Program-made: the position numbers and the translations under genes
DNA from: Vibrio rotiferianus CAIM 577 = LMG 21460
GTDB taxonomy: Bacteria; Pseudomonadota; Gammaproteobacteria; Enterobacterales; Vibrionaceae
Assembly: GCF_002741985.1 (NCBI RefSeq)
Contig: NZ_APHW01000001.1
Location: 85,613-149,612, forward strand
Direction of reading: 5' to 3'
DNA length: 64,000 nucleotides
In this document: in pieces, positions 28,530-37,927 of the stretch
Layout of the letters: every line of letters starts with the position of its first letter
Position numbering within the stretch: position 1 is the first letter of the stretch
Notes under the pieces: generated by a model
What the model was told of the DNA's origin: nothing
Databases searched by the model: none
Seen by the model: the letters and a program-made list of their open reading frames with translations, nothing else

Positions 28530-30611
28530 TTACGCTTTGGAGTAAATGTCGCGTTCACCTAGCCAACGGTCAATGATCGCTGTTGCATTAGTTGGGTAAT
28601 TGTCATGAATGTAGCGCGCAATGCGTTGAACTTCTGGAATTAAGCGCTGATCTCGCACCAAGTCGGCAATTTTAAAATCTGCCAAGCCAGTTTGTTTGGT
28701 ACCAAGAAGTTCGCCCGGGCCGCGAATCTCCAAATCTTTCTGTGCAATCACAAAGCCGTCGTTGCTTTCTCGTAATACGCCTAAACGTTTTTGCGCGGTT
28801 TTTGATAGTGGTGAGTGGTATAGCAGGACACAATGGCTGGCGACTGAACCTCGACCGACACGTCCTCTTAACTGGTGTAACTGAGCCAAACCTAAACGCT
28901 CTGGGTTCTCGATGATCATCAAGCTAGAATTGGGTACGTCTACGCCAACTTCAATCACGGTCGTTGCGACTAGCAAATGCAGCTTGTTGTCTTTGAAGTC
29001 TTGCATCACCGCTTGCTTCTCTGCGGGTTTCATTCGTCCGTGCACGAGACCAATTTTTACGTCAGGAAGTTTACGTTGCAGCTCTTCTGCAGTGTCGGCG
29101 GCGGCTTGAGCCTCCAAGACTTCGGACTCATCAATTAAGGTACATACCCAATACGCTTGTTTGCCTTCGTTTAAGCAAGCATTGCGCACTCGTTCGACGA
29201 TATCATCGCGTTTAGTGTCTGGAATCGCGACGGTCTGGATTGGTGTTCGACCTGGCGGTAACTCATCAATCACTGAGGTTTCTAAGTCAGCATAAGCTGT
29301 CATGGCTAATGTTCGCGGAATTGGCGTTGCTGTCATGATGAGCTGGTGTGGATAAGCGCCTTGTTTAGCACCTTTCTCGCGCAGCTCTAAGCGCTGGTGG
29401 ACGCCAAAGCGGTGCTGTTCATCAATAATGACCAAAGCAAGATGATGGAACTCAACATGTTCTTGGAAGAGGGCGTGAGTGCCCACGACCATTTGCGCTT
29501 CACCACTGGCAATACGCGCCAATTCGGCTTCTTTGGCTTTACCTTTTAATTTGCCCGCCAGCCAACCGACTTGAATGCCCATTTTCTCAAACCAATTAGC
29601 GAAGTTAATCGCGTGCTGTTCGGCGAGCAGCTCGGTCGGTGCCATTAAAGCGACTTGATAGCCGTGTTCAATGGCTCTGACGGCAGCAAGCGCAGCAACT
29701 AGAGTTTTCCCCGAGCCTACGTCACCTTGAACAAGGCGCATCATTGGGTGCGTTTTTTCTAAGTCAGCTTCAATTTCTTTAACGACTCGTGCTTGAGCAT
29801 TGGTCGGCGAGAAGGGCAATTGAGCCAGTAGTTGCTTTTTCAGCGAGTCACACGACGCCAAAGGCAATGCAACGTCCTGTTGCCCTTTGCTGCGCACTGC
29901 CAACATAGAGAGGTTCTGCGCCAGTAACTCTTCCATGATCAAACGAATTTGAGCAGGGTGCTTGCCTTCATCAAACTCATCCAAATTAATAGTTGGAGGT
30001 GGACGATGAATCGTATGCAGCGCTTGCGACATGGTTGTCTGGTGATTGTACAAACCAGAAGGCAGCAATTCTTGTACTGCGGCTTTATCGAGTAGTGATA
30101 AAGCTTGTTCCGTCAGGTTACGCAAAGTGATTTGACGCAATCCATCGGTGGTTGGATAAACGGGGGTTAAGCTCTGTTCCACATCCGGTTTTTGTTCACT
30201 TGCATAAAACTTGTAGTCAGGGTGAACAATTTCTAAGCCCATCCCGCCACGCTTAATTTCACCGTAAGCGTGTACTAACTTACCATTCGAGAAATTGTTC
30301 TTCATCGCGGCAGTAAAGTTAAAAAAGCGTAGGGTAATGGTGCCATTGCCGTCGCTGATTTTTACTGTCAGCATTTTGCGTTTGCCGAAAGTAGTATCGA
30401 CAGCCATGACTTTGCCCTGTACCGCCGCCCAAAGCCCAGCATGCAGTTTGGCGATTGGGTAAATGCGAGTGCGATCTTCGTAACGAAGAGGAAGGTGGAA
30501 CAGCAAATCTTGAACGCTATGCAAACCAACTTTGGCGAGTTTTTCTGCGACTTTAGCGCCAACCCCAGACAGAGAAGTTAAAGGAACAGCAGATAACATT
30601 TGGGCAGACAT
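28530..30611 (-). CDS. recG: ATP-dependent DNA helicase RecG
   Basis: Branch-migrating helicase that processes stalled forks and Holliday junctions. The 693-residue product matches the family length. It has an N-terminal wedge/OB domain (about 60-150), Walker A GDVGSGKT (about 294-301), a DEQHRFG DEXH-type box (about 397-403), motif III TATPIPRTL, and motif VI QLRGRVGRG. It is the last gene of the gmk-rpoZ-spoT-trmH-recG group, the same order as in E. coli. Confidence 0.98.
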   Translation of the reverse strand: MSAQMLSAVPLTSLSGVGAKVAEKLAKVGLHSVQDLLFHLPLRYEDRTRIYPIAKLHAGLWAAVQGKVMAVDTTFGKRKMLTVKISDGNGTITLRFFNFTAAMKNNFSNGKLVHAYGEIKRGGMGLEIVHPDYKFYASEQKPDVEQSLTPVYPTTDGLRQITLRNLTEQALSLLDKAAVQELLPSGLYNHQTTMSQALHTIHRPPPTINLDEFDEGKHPAQIRLIMEELLAQNLSMLAVRSKGQQDVALPLASCDSLKKQLLAQLPFSPTNAQARVVKEIEADLEKTHPMMRLVQGDVGSGKTLVAALAAVRAIEHGYQVALMAPTELLAEQHAINFANWFEKMGIQVGWLAGKLKGKAKEAELARIASGEAQMVVGTHALFQEHVEFHHLALVIIDEQHRFGVHQRLELREKGAKQGAYPHQLIMTATPIPRTLAMTAYADLETSVIDELPPGRTPIQTVAIPDTKRDDIVERVRNACLNEGKQAYWVCTLIDESEVLEAQAAADTAEELQRKLPDVKIGLVHGRMKPAEKQAVMQDFKDNKLHLLVATTVIEVGVDVPNSSLMIIENPERLGLAQLHQLRGRVGRGSVASHCVLLYHSPLSKTAQKRLGVLRESNDGFVIAQKDLEIRGPGELLGTKQTGLADFKIADLVRDQRLIPEVQRIARYIHDNYPTNATAIIDRWLGERDIYSKA

Positions 30612-30629
30612 AGTGGGCTCAAGAAAATA

Positions 30630-30693
30630 GTTAACATAGCAGTATGTTAACCACGAAGCTGTGTTTTTGTACAGGGAAAAATACAGCTTCGTG
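30630..30693. repeat. Two adjacent perfect hairpins between trmH and recG
   Basis: First: GTTAACATA (30630-30638) with TATGTTAAC (30643-30651). Second: CACGAAGCTGT (30652-30662) with ACAGCTTCGTG (30683-30693). They abut without a spare base. Neither has a T run, so they are not ordinary terminators. The sequence continuing to 30739 reads, on the minus strand, like a GTCATCCTGAATAGCG-type dispersed intergenic repeat. Confidence 0.6.
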
Positions 30694-30742
30694 AGGAGTC
30701 GAATTTCGCTCCTTCGTCGCTATTCAGGATGACAAGAGTTGA

Positions 30743-31426
30743 TTATTTACTTTGCATCTCTTTCCACCACGATTCGTCAGCCACAATCTGGCCTTTGTCA
30801 TCAAGTTGTGGATATTCCATCCCTTTGCGCTTAGCTACTTTTGCTAAGACAGGATGGCCACGCTCAAACAGAATGCGGTTGATGGCCTCTTTTGGCAGCG
30901 CGCTTTCCTCACGCTCGTACATGCCAGCGGCTTCACGCTGACGCTGCGCTTCATAAAGAATCACAGCACTGGCGACTGAAACATTCAAAGACTGCACCAT
31001 ACCGACCATTGGGATAATGATGTCTTGGTCTGCGAGTTTCTTCGCCTGTTCTGAAGCGCCGATTTTTTCGCTACCAAGAATGATTGCCGTAGGCTTGGTG
31101 TAGTCGATTTCACGAAAATCGACCGCGGTGTCCGAAAGGTTAGTCACCAGAACTTGCATGCCTTGCGCTTTGAGCTCGGTAATCGCAGTTTCAATCGAAT
31201 CGTGAGTATCCACTTCAACCCAGTTGCGCGCACCTGCTGAGGTGTGGGTAAGTGTGCGCATTTTGTCTGGCCAAATCGCATGAACTTTGTGTAAGCCTGT
31301 TGCGTCAGCGGTACGGATCACGGCGGAAACGTTGTTTGGCTTATGAACTTCTTCAAGGCACAGGGTGAGGTCGGTTTGGCGTGCTTTTAACACCTGATGG
31401 ATGCGGTTGTAACGTTCTAAATTCAT
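30743..31426 (-). CDS. trmH: tRNA (guanosine(18)-2'-O)-methyltransferase TrmH
   Basis: SPOUT-class methyltransferase that methylates the ribose of G18 in tRNA. The 227-residue protein has SpoU motif 1 (NNVSAVIRTADATGLHKVH, about 30-50), motif 2 (AIILGSEKIGAS) and motif 3 (IPMVGMVQSLNVSVASAVIL, about 150-170), which form the knotted SAM site. It lies between spoT and recG as in E. coli. Confidence 0.96.
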   Translation of the reverse strand: MNLERYNRIHQVLKARQTDLTLCLEEVHKPNNVSAVIRTADATGLHKVHAIWPDKMRTLTHTSAGARNWVEVDTHDSIETAITELKAQGMQVLVTNLSDTAVDFREIDYTKPTAIILGSEKIGASEQAKKLADQDIIIPMVGMVQSLNVSVASAVILYEAQRQREAAGMYEREESALPKEAINRILFERGHPVLAKVAKRKGMEYPQLDDKGQIVADESWWKEMQSK

Positions 31427-31479
31427 AATAAATAGGGATATAAAAAAATCGCCACCCAGAGTGTGGGTGGCGATAGAGT

Positions 31480-33600
31480 TTAGTTCTTTCTTCGTCTGAC
31501 TCGAGTCGCCTGTGGCATGGTCTTAATCTTACGCATGATGCCAGCAAGGTGAACACGATCTTTGGTGGTTAGCAGAACGGTAACGGTGTACAAGCGACCG
31601 TCGCGTTCTTCGGTTGAGAGACCGTGAATGTTCGAACCGGTTTTCGAAATCACATTGGTCAATTCCGCTAACGCACCTTGGTTATTGAGCATATCGACTT
31701 TCAGTTCAGCAATGAACTCTTTGTCGTACTCTTCAGACCAAGCGACTGCCATGTATTTGTCTGGCTCTTTTTGGTATCCGCGTACGTTTGGACACGTTTC
31801 ACGGTGTACCACAAGACCACGACCTGGTGATACGTGGGCAATGATGTGGTCATCCGGGATAGGGTGACAACAATTTGCGAAAGTCAGTAGCAGACCTTCT
31901 GCACCACGGATTGGCAGTTTCTTGTTAGATTCGTTTGGAATCGAGCTTGTGGTGGTCAATTCATCAGTGTCACCCAGTAGGCGACGCGCGATGACGATGC
32001 TCATCAATTCACCCAAACCAATGGCTGCTAGCAGATCATCGACGCTTTCTAGGCGCAGATCAGTCAGCACTTCTTGGATGTTTTCTGGGTAGATTGAATC
32101 AATCGAATGACGACCCAAAGCGTGATTCAGTAGACGACGACCTAGGGTAATCGACTCTTCACGACGCATGGTCTTCAACACTTGACGAATCTTAGTGCGG
32201 GCACGAGAAGTTACAACATAGTTCAACCAAGCTGCATTTGGACGAGCACCTGGTGCACTGATGATTTCTACTGTCTGACCATTCTTCAGTGCCTTACTTA
32301 GTGGGTAAGGGTTACGGTCAACACGAGCACCAACACAAGAGTTACCGACATCAGTATGTACGGCATAGGCAAAGTCGACTGCTGTTGCGCCTAATGGCAA
32401 TTCAACGATACGACCTTTTGGTGTGAAGACGTAAATCTCATCTGGGAACAGATCTGATTTTACGTTTTCAATGAATTCGAATGAGTTACCAGCACTTTGT
32501 TGTAGCTCAAGCAGGCTTTGCATCCAACGCTGAGCTTTCACTTGCGCTGTCGTGCCAGATCTGTCGCCCTTGTCTTTGTAAGACCAATGCGCAGCAACAC
32601 CTTTGTCCGCCATTTGATCCATATCTTCGGTACGGATCTGAACTTCAACAGGTACGCCGTGTGGGCCGACCATAGAAGTGTGTAGCGATTGGTAGCCGTT
32701 CGCTTTTGGTACCGCGATATAATCTTTCATGCGACCAGGACGCGGCTTATACAAGCTGTGTACTTGGCCTAGAACGCGATAACAAGTATCGGCAGTATCA
32801 ACAACCACTCGGAAAGCGTAGATATCCATGATGGTGTGGAAGCGCTGTTCTTTGGTTTTCATCTTGTTGTAGATGGAGAACAGGTTTTTCTCACGACCTA
32901 ACACGCGCGCATTCAAGCCAACATCTTCCAGTCGACCTTCGATTTCGCTATGAATACGCTGGATCATCTCTTTACGATTACCACGCGCCGCTCGTACCAC
33001 TTCTTTTAGGACGCGGTAGCGGTTTGGGTAAAGCGCTTCGAAGCCAAGTTCTTCGAGTTCCGTTTTGATATTGTGAATACCAAGACGGTGAGCGAGTGGA
33101 GAGTAGATCTCTAGTGTTTCGCGGGCAATACGACGCTTTTTATCCGGGCGTAGGGCTCCCAACGTGCGCATGTTGTGCGTGCGGTCAGCTAGCTTGATGA
33201 GAATGACGCGAATGTCTTGCACCATGGCAAGTACCATTTTGCGGAAGTTCTCAGCTTGCGCCTCTTTGCGATCGCGGAATTTGAGTTTGTCCAGTTTAGA
33301 TACACCATCAACCAGCTCTGCCACGGTATTGCCAAACTTCTCTTCAAGGTCTTCTTTAGTAACATCACAGTCTTCGATGACGTCATGCAGTAAAGCTGCT
33401 TGAAGGGTTTCGATATCGAGGCGCATTTCAGCCAAAATTCTGGCTACAGCAACGGGGTGGATGATGTATGGTTCACCGCTAGAGCGGGTTTGCCCTTCAT
33501 GGGCATCTCTTGCTACCACATAAGATTGACGCAGAGCCTCAATTTGAGGCTCTGTTAGGTATTCTTGGGCAACGTCTTTGAGGCTATCGAATAGATACAA
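31480..33600 (-). CDS. spoT: Bifunctional (p)ppGpp synthetase/hydrolase SpoT
   Basis: Controls the alarmone (p)ppGpp; mainly a hydrolase with weak synthetase activity. The 706-residue product has an HD hydrolase domain with LLHDVIEDCDVT (about 68-79) and LADRTHNMRTL, and a RelA/SpoT synthetase domain (about 230-350). A TGS domain (about 385-445, YVFTPKGRIVELPLGATAVDFAY split in description) and a C-terminal ACT domain (about 630-700) follow. The intact HD motif separates it from RelA. It lies 39 bases after rpoZ. Confidence 0.97.
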   Translation of the reverse strand: MYLFDSLKDVAQEYLTEPQIEALRQSYVVARDAHEGQTRSSGEPYIIHPVAVARILAEMRLDIETLQAALLHDVIEDCDVTKEDLEEKFGNTVAELVDGVSKLDKLKFRDRKEAQAENFRKMVLAMVQDIRVILIKLADRTHNMRTLGALRPDKKRRIARETLEIYSPLAHRLGIHNIKTELEELGFEALYPNRYRVLKEVVRAARGNRKEMIQRIHSEIEGRLEDVGLNARVLGREKNLFSIYNKMKTKEQRFHTIMDIYAFRVVVDTADTCYRVLGQVHSLYKPRPGRMKDYIAVPKANGYQSLHTSMVGPHGVPVEVQIRTEDMDQMADKGVAAHWSYKDKGDRSGTTAQVKAQRWMQSLLELQQSAGNSFEFIENVKSDLFPDEIYVFTPKGRIVELPLGATAVDFAYAVHTDVGNSCVGARVDRNPYPLSKALKNGQTVEIISAPGARPNAAWLNYVVTSRARTKIRQVLKTMRREESITLGRRLLNHALGRHSIDSIYPENIQEVLTDLRLESVDDLLAAIGLGELMSIVIARRLLGDTDELTTTSSIPNESNKKLPIRGAEGLLLTFANCCHPIPDDHIIAHVSPGRGLVVHRETCPNVRGYQKEPDKYMAVAWSEEYDKEFIAELKVDMLNNQGALAELTNVISKTGSNIHGLSTEERDGRLYTVTVLLTTKDRVHLAGIMRKIKTMPQATRVRRRKN

Positions 33601-33639
33601 ATTATAGGCCCGGGAGGTTGTTGAATTCTAAAGTCAGAA

Positions 33640-33912
33640 TTAACGGTTGTGAGCGATGCTGCTTACTGCCGCTAGCTCTGCCGCTTCTTGCTCTTGCTGT
33701 TCTTGACGTTCACGAGCGTCTAGAACTTCTTTAGTAATTAAACCTTCTTCGATTTCGCGTAGAGCGATAACCGTTGGCTTATCGTTCTCTTCTGGCACTA
33801 GTGCATCTTTACCGCCAGTTTGCATTTGACGAGCGCGGCGAGCCGCAATCAGTACTAGGTCGAAACGGTTGCCAACTTTTTCAACAGCGTCTTGAACAGT
33901 TACGCGTGCCAT
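33640..33912 (-). CDS. rpoZ: RNA polymerase omega subunit
   Basis: Small subunit that helps fold and stabilise the beta-prime subunit and forms part of a ppGpp site on RNA polymerase. The 90-residue product begins [29 protein letters not shown] in the family pattern and carries [10 protein letters not shown]. It is immediately upstream of spoT, an arrangement that is widespread in gammaproteobacteria. Confidence 0.97.
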   Translation of the reverse strand: MARVTVQDAVEKVGNRFDLVLIAARRARQMQTGGKDALVPEENDKPTVIALREIEEGLITKEVLDARERQEQQEQEAAELAAVSSIAHNR

Positions 33913-34065
33913 GAGGACTCCAAATAGTTAACTAAATTTTGAATGACGAGAAAGTATACAGTCTCAAGGCTGTATTTGCTAGCGATAAGACGTGTAACAA
34001 CAATGACTTTCTATATAAGCAATATAAGCTTCCTTACCGTAATAAAGAAGCAAAAATTCATTTTT

Positions 34066-34119
34066 ATATCTAAGCGGGTTGGAATTATAAATTCCGGCTC
34101 GAAGAAGACGCTTAGATAT
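34066..34119. other. Nested hairpin between gmk and rpoZ
   Basis: Outer perfect arms ATATCTAAGCG (34066-34076) and CGCTTAGATAT (34109-34119) enclose an inner hairpin GGAATT-ATA-AATTCC (34081-34095). No T run on either strand. In a gmk-rpoZ transcript it would be a stable structure in the 215-base spacer; it could be an mRNA-processing or stability element or a small repeat. Confidence 0.55.
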
Positions 34120-34127
34120 CAGCAGTT

Positions 34128-35086
<959 letters not shown>

Positions 35087-36310
35087 TTAACCTTGCGACT
35101 CTAGGAAATTGATCCAAGGGCTTACCGTAGGCTTGAAAGTTGGTGATTTAGCCGCTCCTTTCATTGCTTGCAGTGCTTTTTGAGGCTGTTTAAGCTCGAA
35201 AAAAGCCATACCACGGATGTATTCTAGCTCCGCCTTTTGTTCTTTTGTGGCATCTGAGGCTGCTGTATGAGCAAACCTCGTTGCTTGTGAATACTGTTTG
35301 TCTTGAATCATCAAGCGAGCGATTTGAATCTGAGTTTTCGCGGATGGTGCCATCTCGTAAGACGTCTTATATGCGATGATAGATTCATCTAGCTCTTTCG
35401 CCTGTTGCCAAAAACTTGCCAAGCGATCATAGTTCGCCTTTGTCTTCTCTATGTTTCCCGAAGTCATCTCTCTTTCAAGTGTTTTAGCTGCTTTATAAGG
35501 GATACCTTGGTAGGCCAAGAAGTTAACAAGTCTCAAGTACTCTTTTTCGCCCTCAAGCTTACCCATTTTATATACGGCTTCTAGAGCCGCTAGTGAGTTA
35601 CGCTCTTGGCCTAGCTCCATGTATACGCCGGAAAGCTGCATCCAATAACGCTTTTTCTCTGGGTATTTAGAAGTCAGCGTTTTCAGTACACTTGCCACAC
35701 TCTTCAGCTGACCTAGCTCGTAGTGAGAAGCCACTAGGATCAAATACCAAGATTCACTTGGATTCTTAGTCATCGATATTGCTTTCTTCGTTGGAGGAAT
35801 TGCATTTCTGTAGTCTTCCAACTGAATGTATGCACTAGCTAGAGTGATGTAAGCATGAGCTTGCGGTTTTTCTTTGGTTGTCTCTGCAACTTTAAACCAC
35901 TCATTCATTGTCTTTACAGATAACTTAAATTTCTCTTCAGCCAAATATAATTGAGCTAGGCTGTAGCGAACTTGTTGAGCAACGGGCACAGGTAAAGCAT
36001 CTAGTTTTAGTGCCTCTGCAAAGTACTTCGCTGCTTGCGCATAGTTGTCTTGTAAAGAGTAAAGAAAACCCGTTTGCTGAAGTAAGACGGCTCTGTCGTA
36101 TTTCTTTGACTTTGTGCTATCCAAGGCACTAGTCAGCTTTTCTTTTGCTGCTGAGTATTTTTCGGTCGCAATTAACTCTTGAACTTTGTTCACTGTGCGG
36201 AATGTTCGATCGGATAATTGCGGTGCTTCCTTCGCCATTGAAGGAGTGGCAACTGCCACCCCAACAAGGAGAATTAAAGAAGCCACTTTGCTTTTCCATA
36301 AACTTTTCAT
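35087..36310 (-). CDS. Periplasmic TPR-repeat protein of the TonB2-type operon
   Basis: The 407-residue product has a signal peptide (about 1-26, cut near PSMAKE) and tetratricopeptide-like helical repeats across the rest, for example YAQAAKYFAEALKLDALP and YSQATRFAHTAASDATKE. Genes of this type end TtpC-containing TonB2 clusters in vibrios (as I recall, VC1543 next to tonB2 in V. cholerae). Role probably in assembly or partner binding in the periplasm; not established from sequence. It starts nine bases after the tonB stop. Confidence 0.8.
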   Translation of the reverse strand: MKSLWKSKVASLILLVGVAVATPSMAKEAPQLSDRTFRTVNKVQELIATEKYSAAKEKLTSALDSTKSKKYDRAVLLQQTGFLYSLQDNYAQAAKYFAEALKLDALPVPVAQQVRYSLAQLYLAEEKFKLSVKTMNEWFKVAETTKEKPQAHAYITLASAYIQLEDYRNAIPPTKKAISMTKNPSESWYLILVASHYELGQLKSVASVLKTLTSKYPEKKRYWMQLSGVYMELGQERNSLAALEAVYKMGKLEGEKEYLRLVNFLAYQGIPYKAAKTLEREMTSGNIEKTKANYDRLASFWQQAKELDESIIAYKTSYEMAPSAKTQIQIARLMIQDKQYSQATRFAHTAASDATKEQKAELEYIRGMAFFELKQPQKALQAMKGAAKSPTFKPTVSPWINFLESQG

Positions 36311-36319
36311 GGTGACTCC

Positions 36320-36953
36320 TTAGTTGGTTGAAAACTCAATCTCTTGGGATAAGCGTGTGCTGACAGGTTTTCCATCAACCAGTTTTGGTTTGAAAGTCCA
36401 TTTGGAAACGGTCTTTCTTGCTGCCTTGCCTAAGCCTAAACGGCGAGGTTTTTCTTTAAGGACTTTAATATCCTCAACTGCACCTCGTGCGTTTACTGTG
36501 AATTCAAGTAAAACAACACCTTTCTCAATGCCAGCCTTAGCTGCCTTTCTAGGCATCTGAGGTTGGAATGTCGCAAGCGGTGTTGGTCCTCCGCTACCTG
36601 CCATTTGTGCACCACCGCCTTGAGAGTAGTGACCTAATACAGACCCCCCCCGTCACGTTTACAGGTAGATCAAGCTTTGGCATGTCCATTGGGACTTGAT
36701 CCATTACTGGTTTAACCGTCGACGTCACCTTCATTTCAGGTGGTGGTGGTGGACGTTTTGGTGGTGGTGGTTTCGGAAGTTGGCGTTTCTTCTCCTGTAT
36801 TTTTTCGTCCGGTTTAATGCGAATGAATTCCACCATACGAAGATCATCATTCGACACTAGCTCGTGGCGCTCTTTGTTTACTAGCTTGTCCATCCCCCAG
36901 AACAACCCGAGGGAGACAATGAGCGCCAGTGCAATTGAGGCCAGATACCGCAT
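36320..36953 (-). pseudogene. tonB: TonB energy-transducing protein, frameshifted at a G8 tract
   Basis: TonB transmits proton-motive force from ExbB/ExbD to outer-membrane receptors. The ATG at 36953 (AAGGA upstream, inside the end of exbD) opens a frame with an N-terminal membrane anchor (about 3-20). A Pro-rich spacer (KPPPPKRPPPPPE) follows, and the frame continues to VNVTGG, then is lost at a run of eight Gs (36644-36651 on the complement). The C-terminal TonB domain (KGVVLLEFTVNARG, VSKWTFKPKLVDGKPVS) continues in the next frame to 36320. With seven Gs the two parts join as VTGGSVLGHYSQGGG, giving 210 residues. As read, the receptor-contacting domain is not made in frame. Confidence 0.88.
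36644..36651 (-). repeat. Poly-G tract (G8) in tonB
   Basis: Eight consecutive Cs on the plus strand, read as G8 in tonB. Seven would keep tonB in frame. Such tracts are prone both to slippage in cells and to miscounting in sequencing. Confidence 0.9.
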
Positions 36954-36957
36954 AAGC

Positions 36958-37365
36958 TTAATCCTTATTCGTTGCGGCAATAGAGATGCTTTCTACACCT
37001 GCCATCTTAATCTGGTCCATTACCTTCACGACTACGCCCGCATTGGCTTCGGTATCCGCTTGAATAACAACCGCACCATCTGGGCTTTCAGCGCGTAGAC
37101 GTTCTATGTTGGCACGTACTGCATCGACTTCGATGCGGCGCTTATCAACCCAAACATCTCCAGCAGCACCAATTGCCACCATGATGTTACCTTTCTTCAC
37201 GGTTTGCGCAGAGCTTGCCGTAGGACGATTTACTTCTAGACCTGCTTCTTTAACAAACGATGTTGTTACGATAAAGAAGATCAACATGATGAATACGATG
37301 TCTAGCATCGGTGTCATATCGATAGCGGCTTCTTCGCTGCTATCACTGCTATAGCGTCTCTTCAT
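36958..37365 (-). CDS. exbD: ExbD biopolymer transport protein
   Basis: Inner-membrane partner of ExbB and TonB. The 135-residue protein has a short cytoplasmic start with IDMTPMLDIVFIMLIFFIVTT, containing the membrane segment and its essential Asp (about 24). A periplasmic domain follows (about 45-135, VVIQADTEANAGVVVKVMDQ). Its stop lies just four bases before the tonB ATG. Confidence 0.95.
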   Translation of the reverse strand: MKRRYSSDSSEEAAIDMTPMLDIVFIMLIFFIVTTSFVKEAGLEVNRPTASSAQTVKKGNIMVAIGAAGDVWVDKRRIEVDAVRANIERLRAESPDGAVVIQADTEANAGVVVKVMDQIKMAGVESISIAATNKD

Positions 37366-37390
37366 GACCTATACCTCTAATTCCGTTTAC

Positions 37391-37918
37391 TCAGGCAATG
37401 TGCTTTAGCTTGTCTTCAAGCTTCTGCGTGGTGACTCTGGCTAAATGATCAAGACGAGTACTAAAGAAAAGTCCTGATAGAGAAGCCACCATTCCCGCTA
37501 ATGTTGGGATTGTTGCCTTTGAGATCCCCGAGGCCATTGCTCGAGGGCTTCCTGTACCTGTAACCGCTAAGATATCGAATACTTGAATCATACCGACAAC
37601 AGTGCCGAGTAGACCAAGTAGGGGACAAAGTGCAATCAGTACCTTAACGATTGGCAGCCCTTTCTTATTCTCAATATCCTGACGAGAAACGATTTCTTGT
37701 CGGATCATCTTAGCGTTCCAGCTTTTATGTTCTGAGCGCTCTTCCCAAAAGCTAACGGCTTTTTTCATTGCTTTTGGAGCGACGGCAGCGAAGTAAAACC
37801 AACGTTCTAGCAATACTGCCCACAACATGAAGCTGAGGATAAAGATGACGACAAGTACGTCGCCACCCATTCCCAAGAAGCGCCTAATTGATTCAAGTTC
37901 TCCAACTAACCACCACAT
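37391..37918 (-). CDS. exbB: ExbB/MotA/TolQ-family proton channel protein
   Basis: Forms the proton channel with ExbD. The 175-residue protein has three membrane segments (about 18-38, 92-115 and 135-158) and the family motif CPLLGLLGTVVGMIQVFD followed by ISKATIPTLAGMVASL. It is shorter than E. coli ExbB, as usual for the TonB2 class. It lies between ttpC and exbD. Confidence 0.93.
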   Translation of the reverse strand: MWWLVGELESIRRFLGMGGDVLVVIFILSFMLWAVLLERWFYFAAVAPKAMKKAVSFWEERSEHKSWNAKMIRQEIVSRQDIENKKGLPIVKVLIALCPLLGLLGTVVGMIQVFDILAVTGTGSPRAMASGISKATIPTLAGMVASLSGLFFSTRLDHLARVTTQKLEDKLKHIA

Positions 37919-37927
37919 AATGCCTCC

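Noticed and set aside
36594..36953. Treating the two tonB fragments as two separate small genes
   Set aside because: One is a TonB anchor plus Pro-rich spacer and the other exactly the missing TonB C-terminal domain; a single base accounts for the split.
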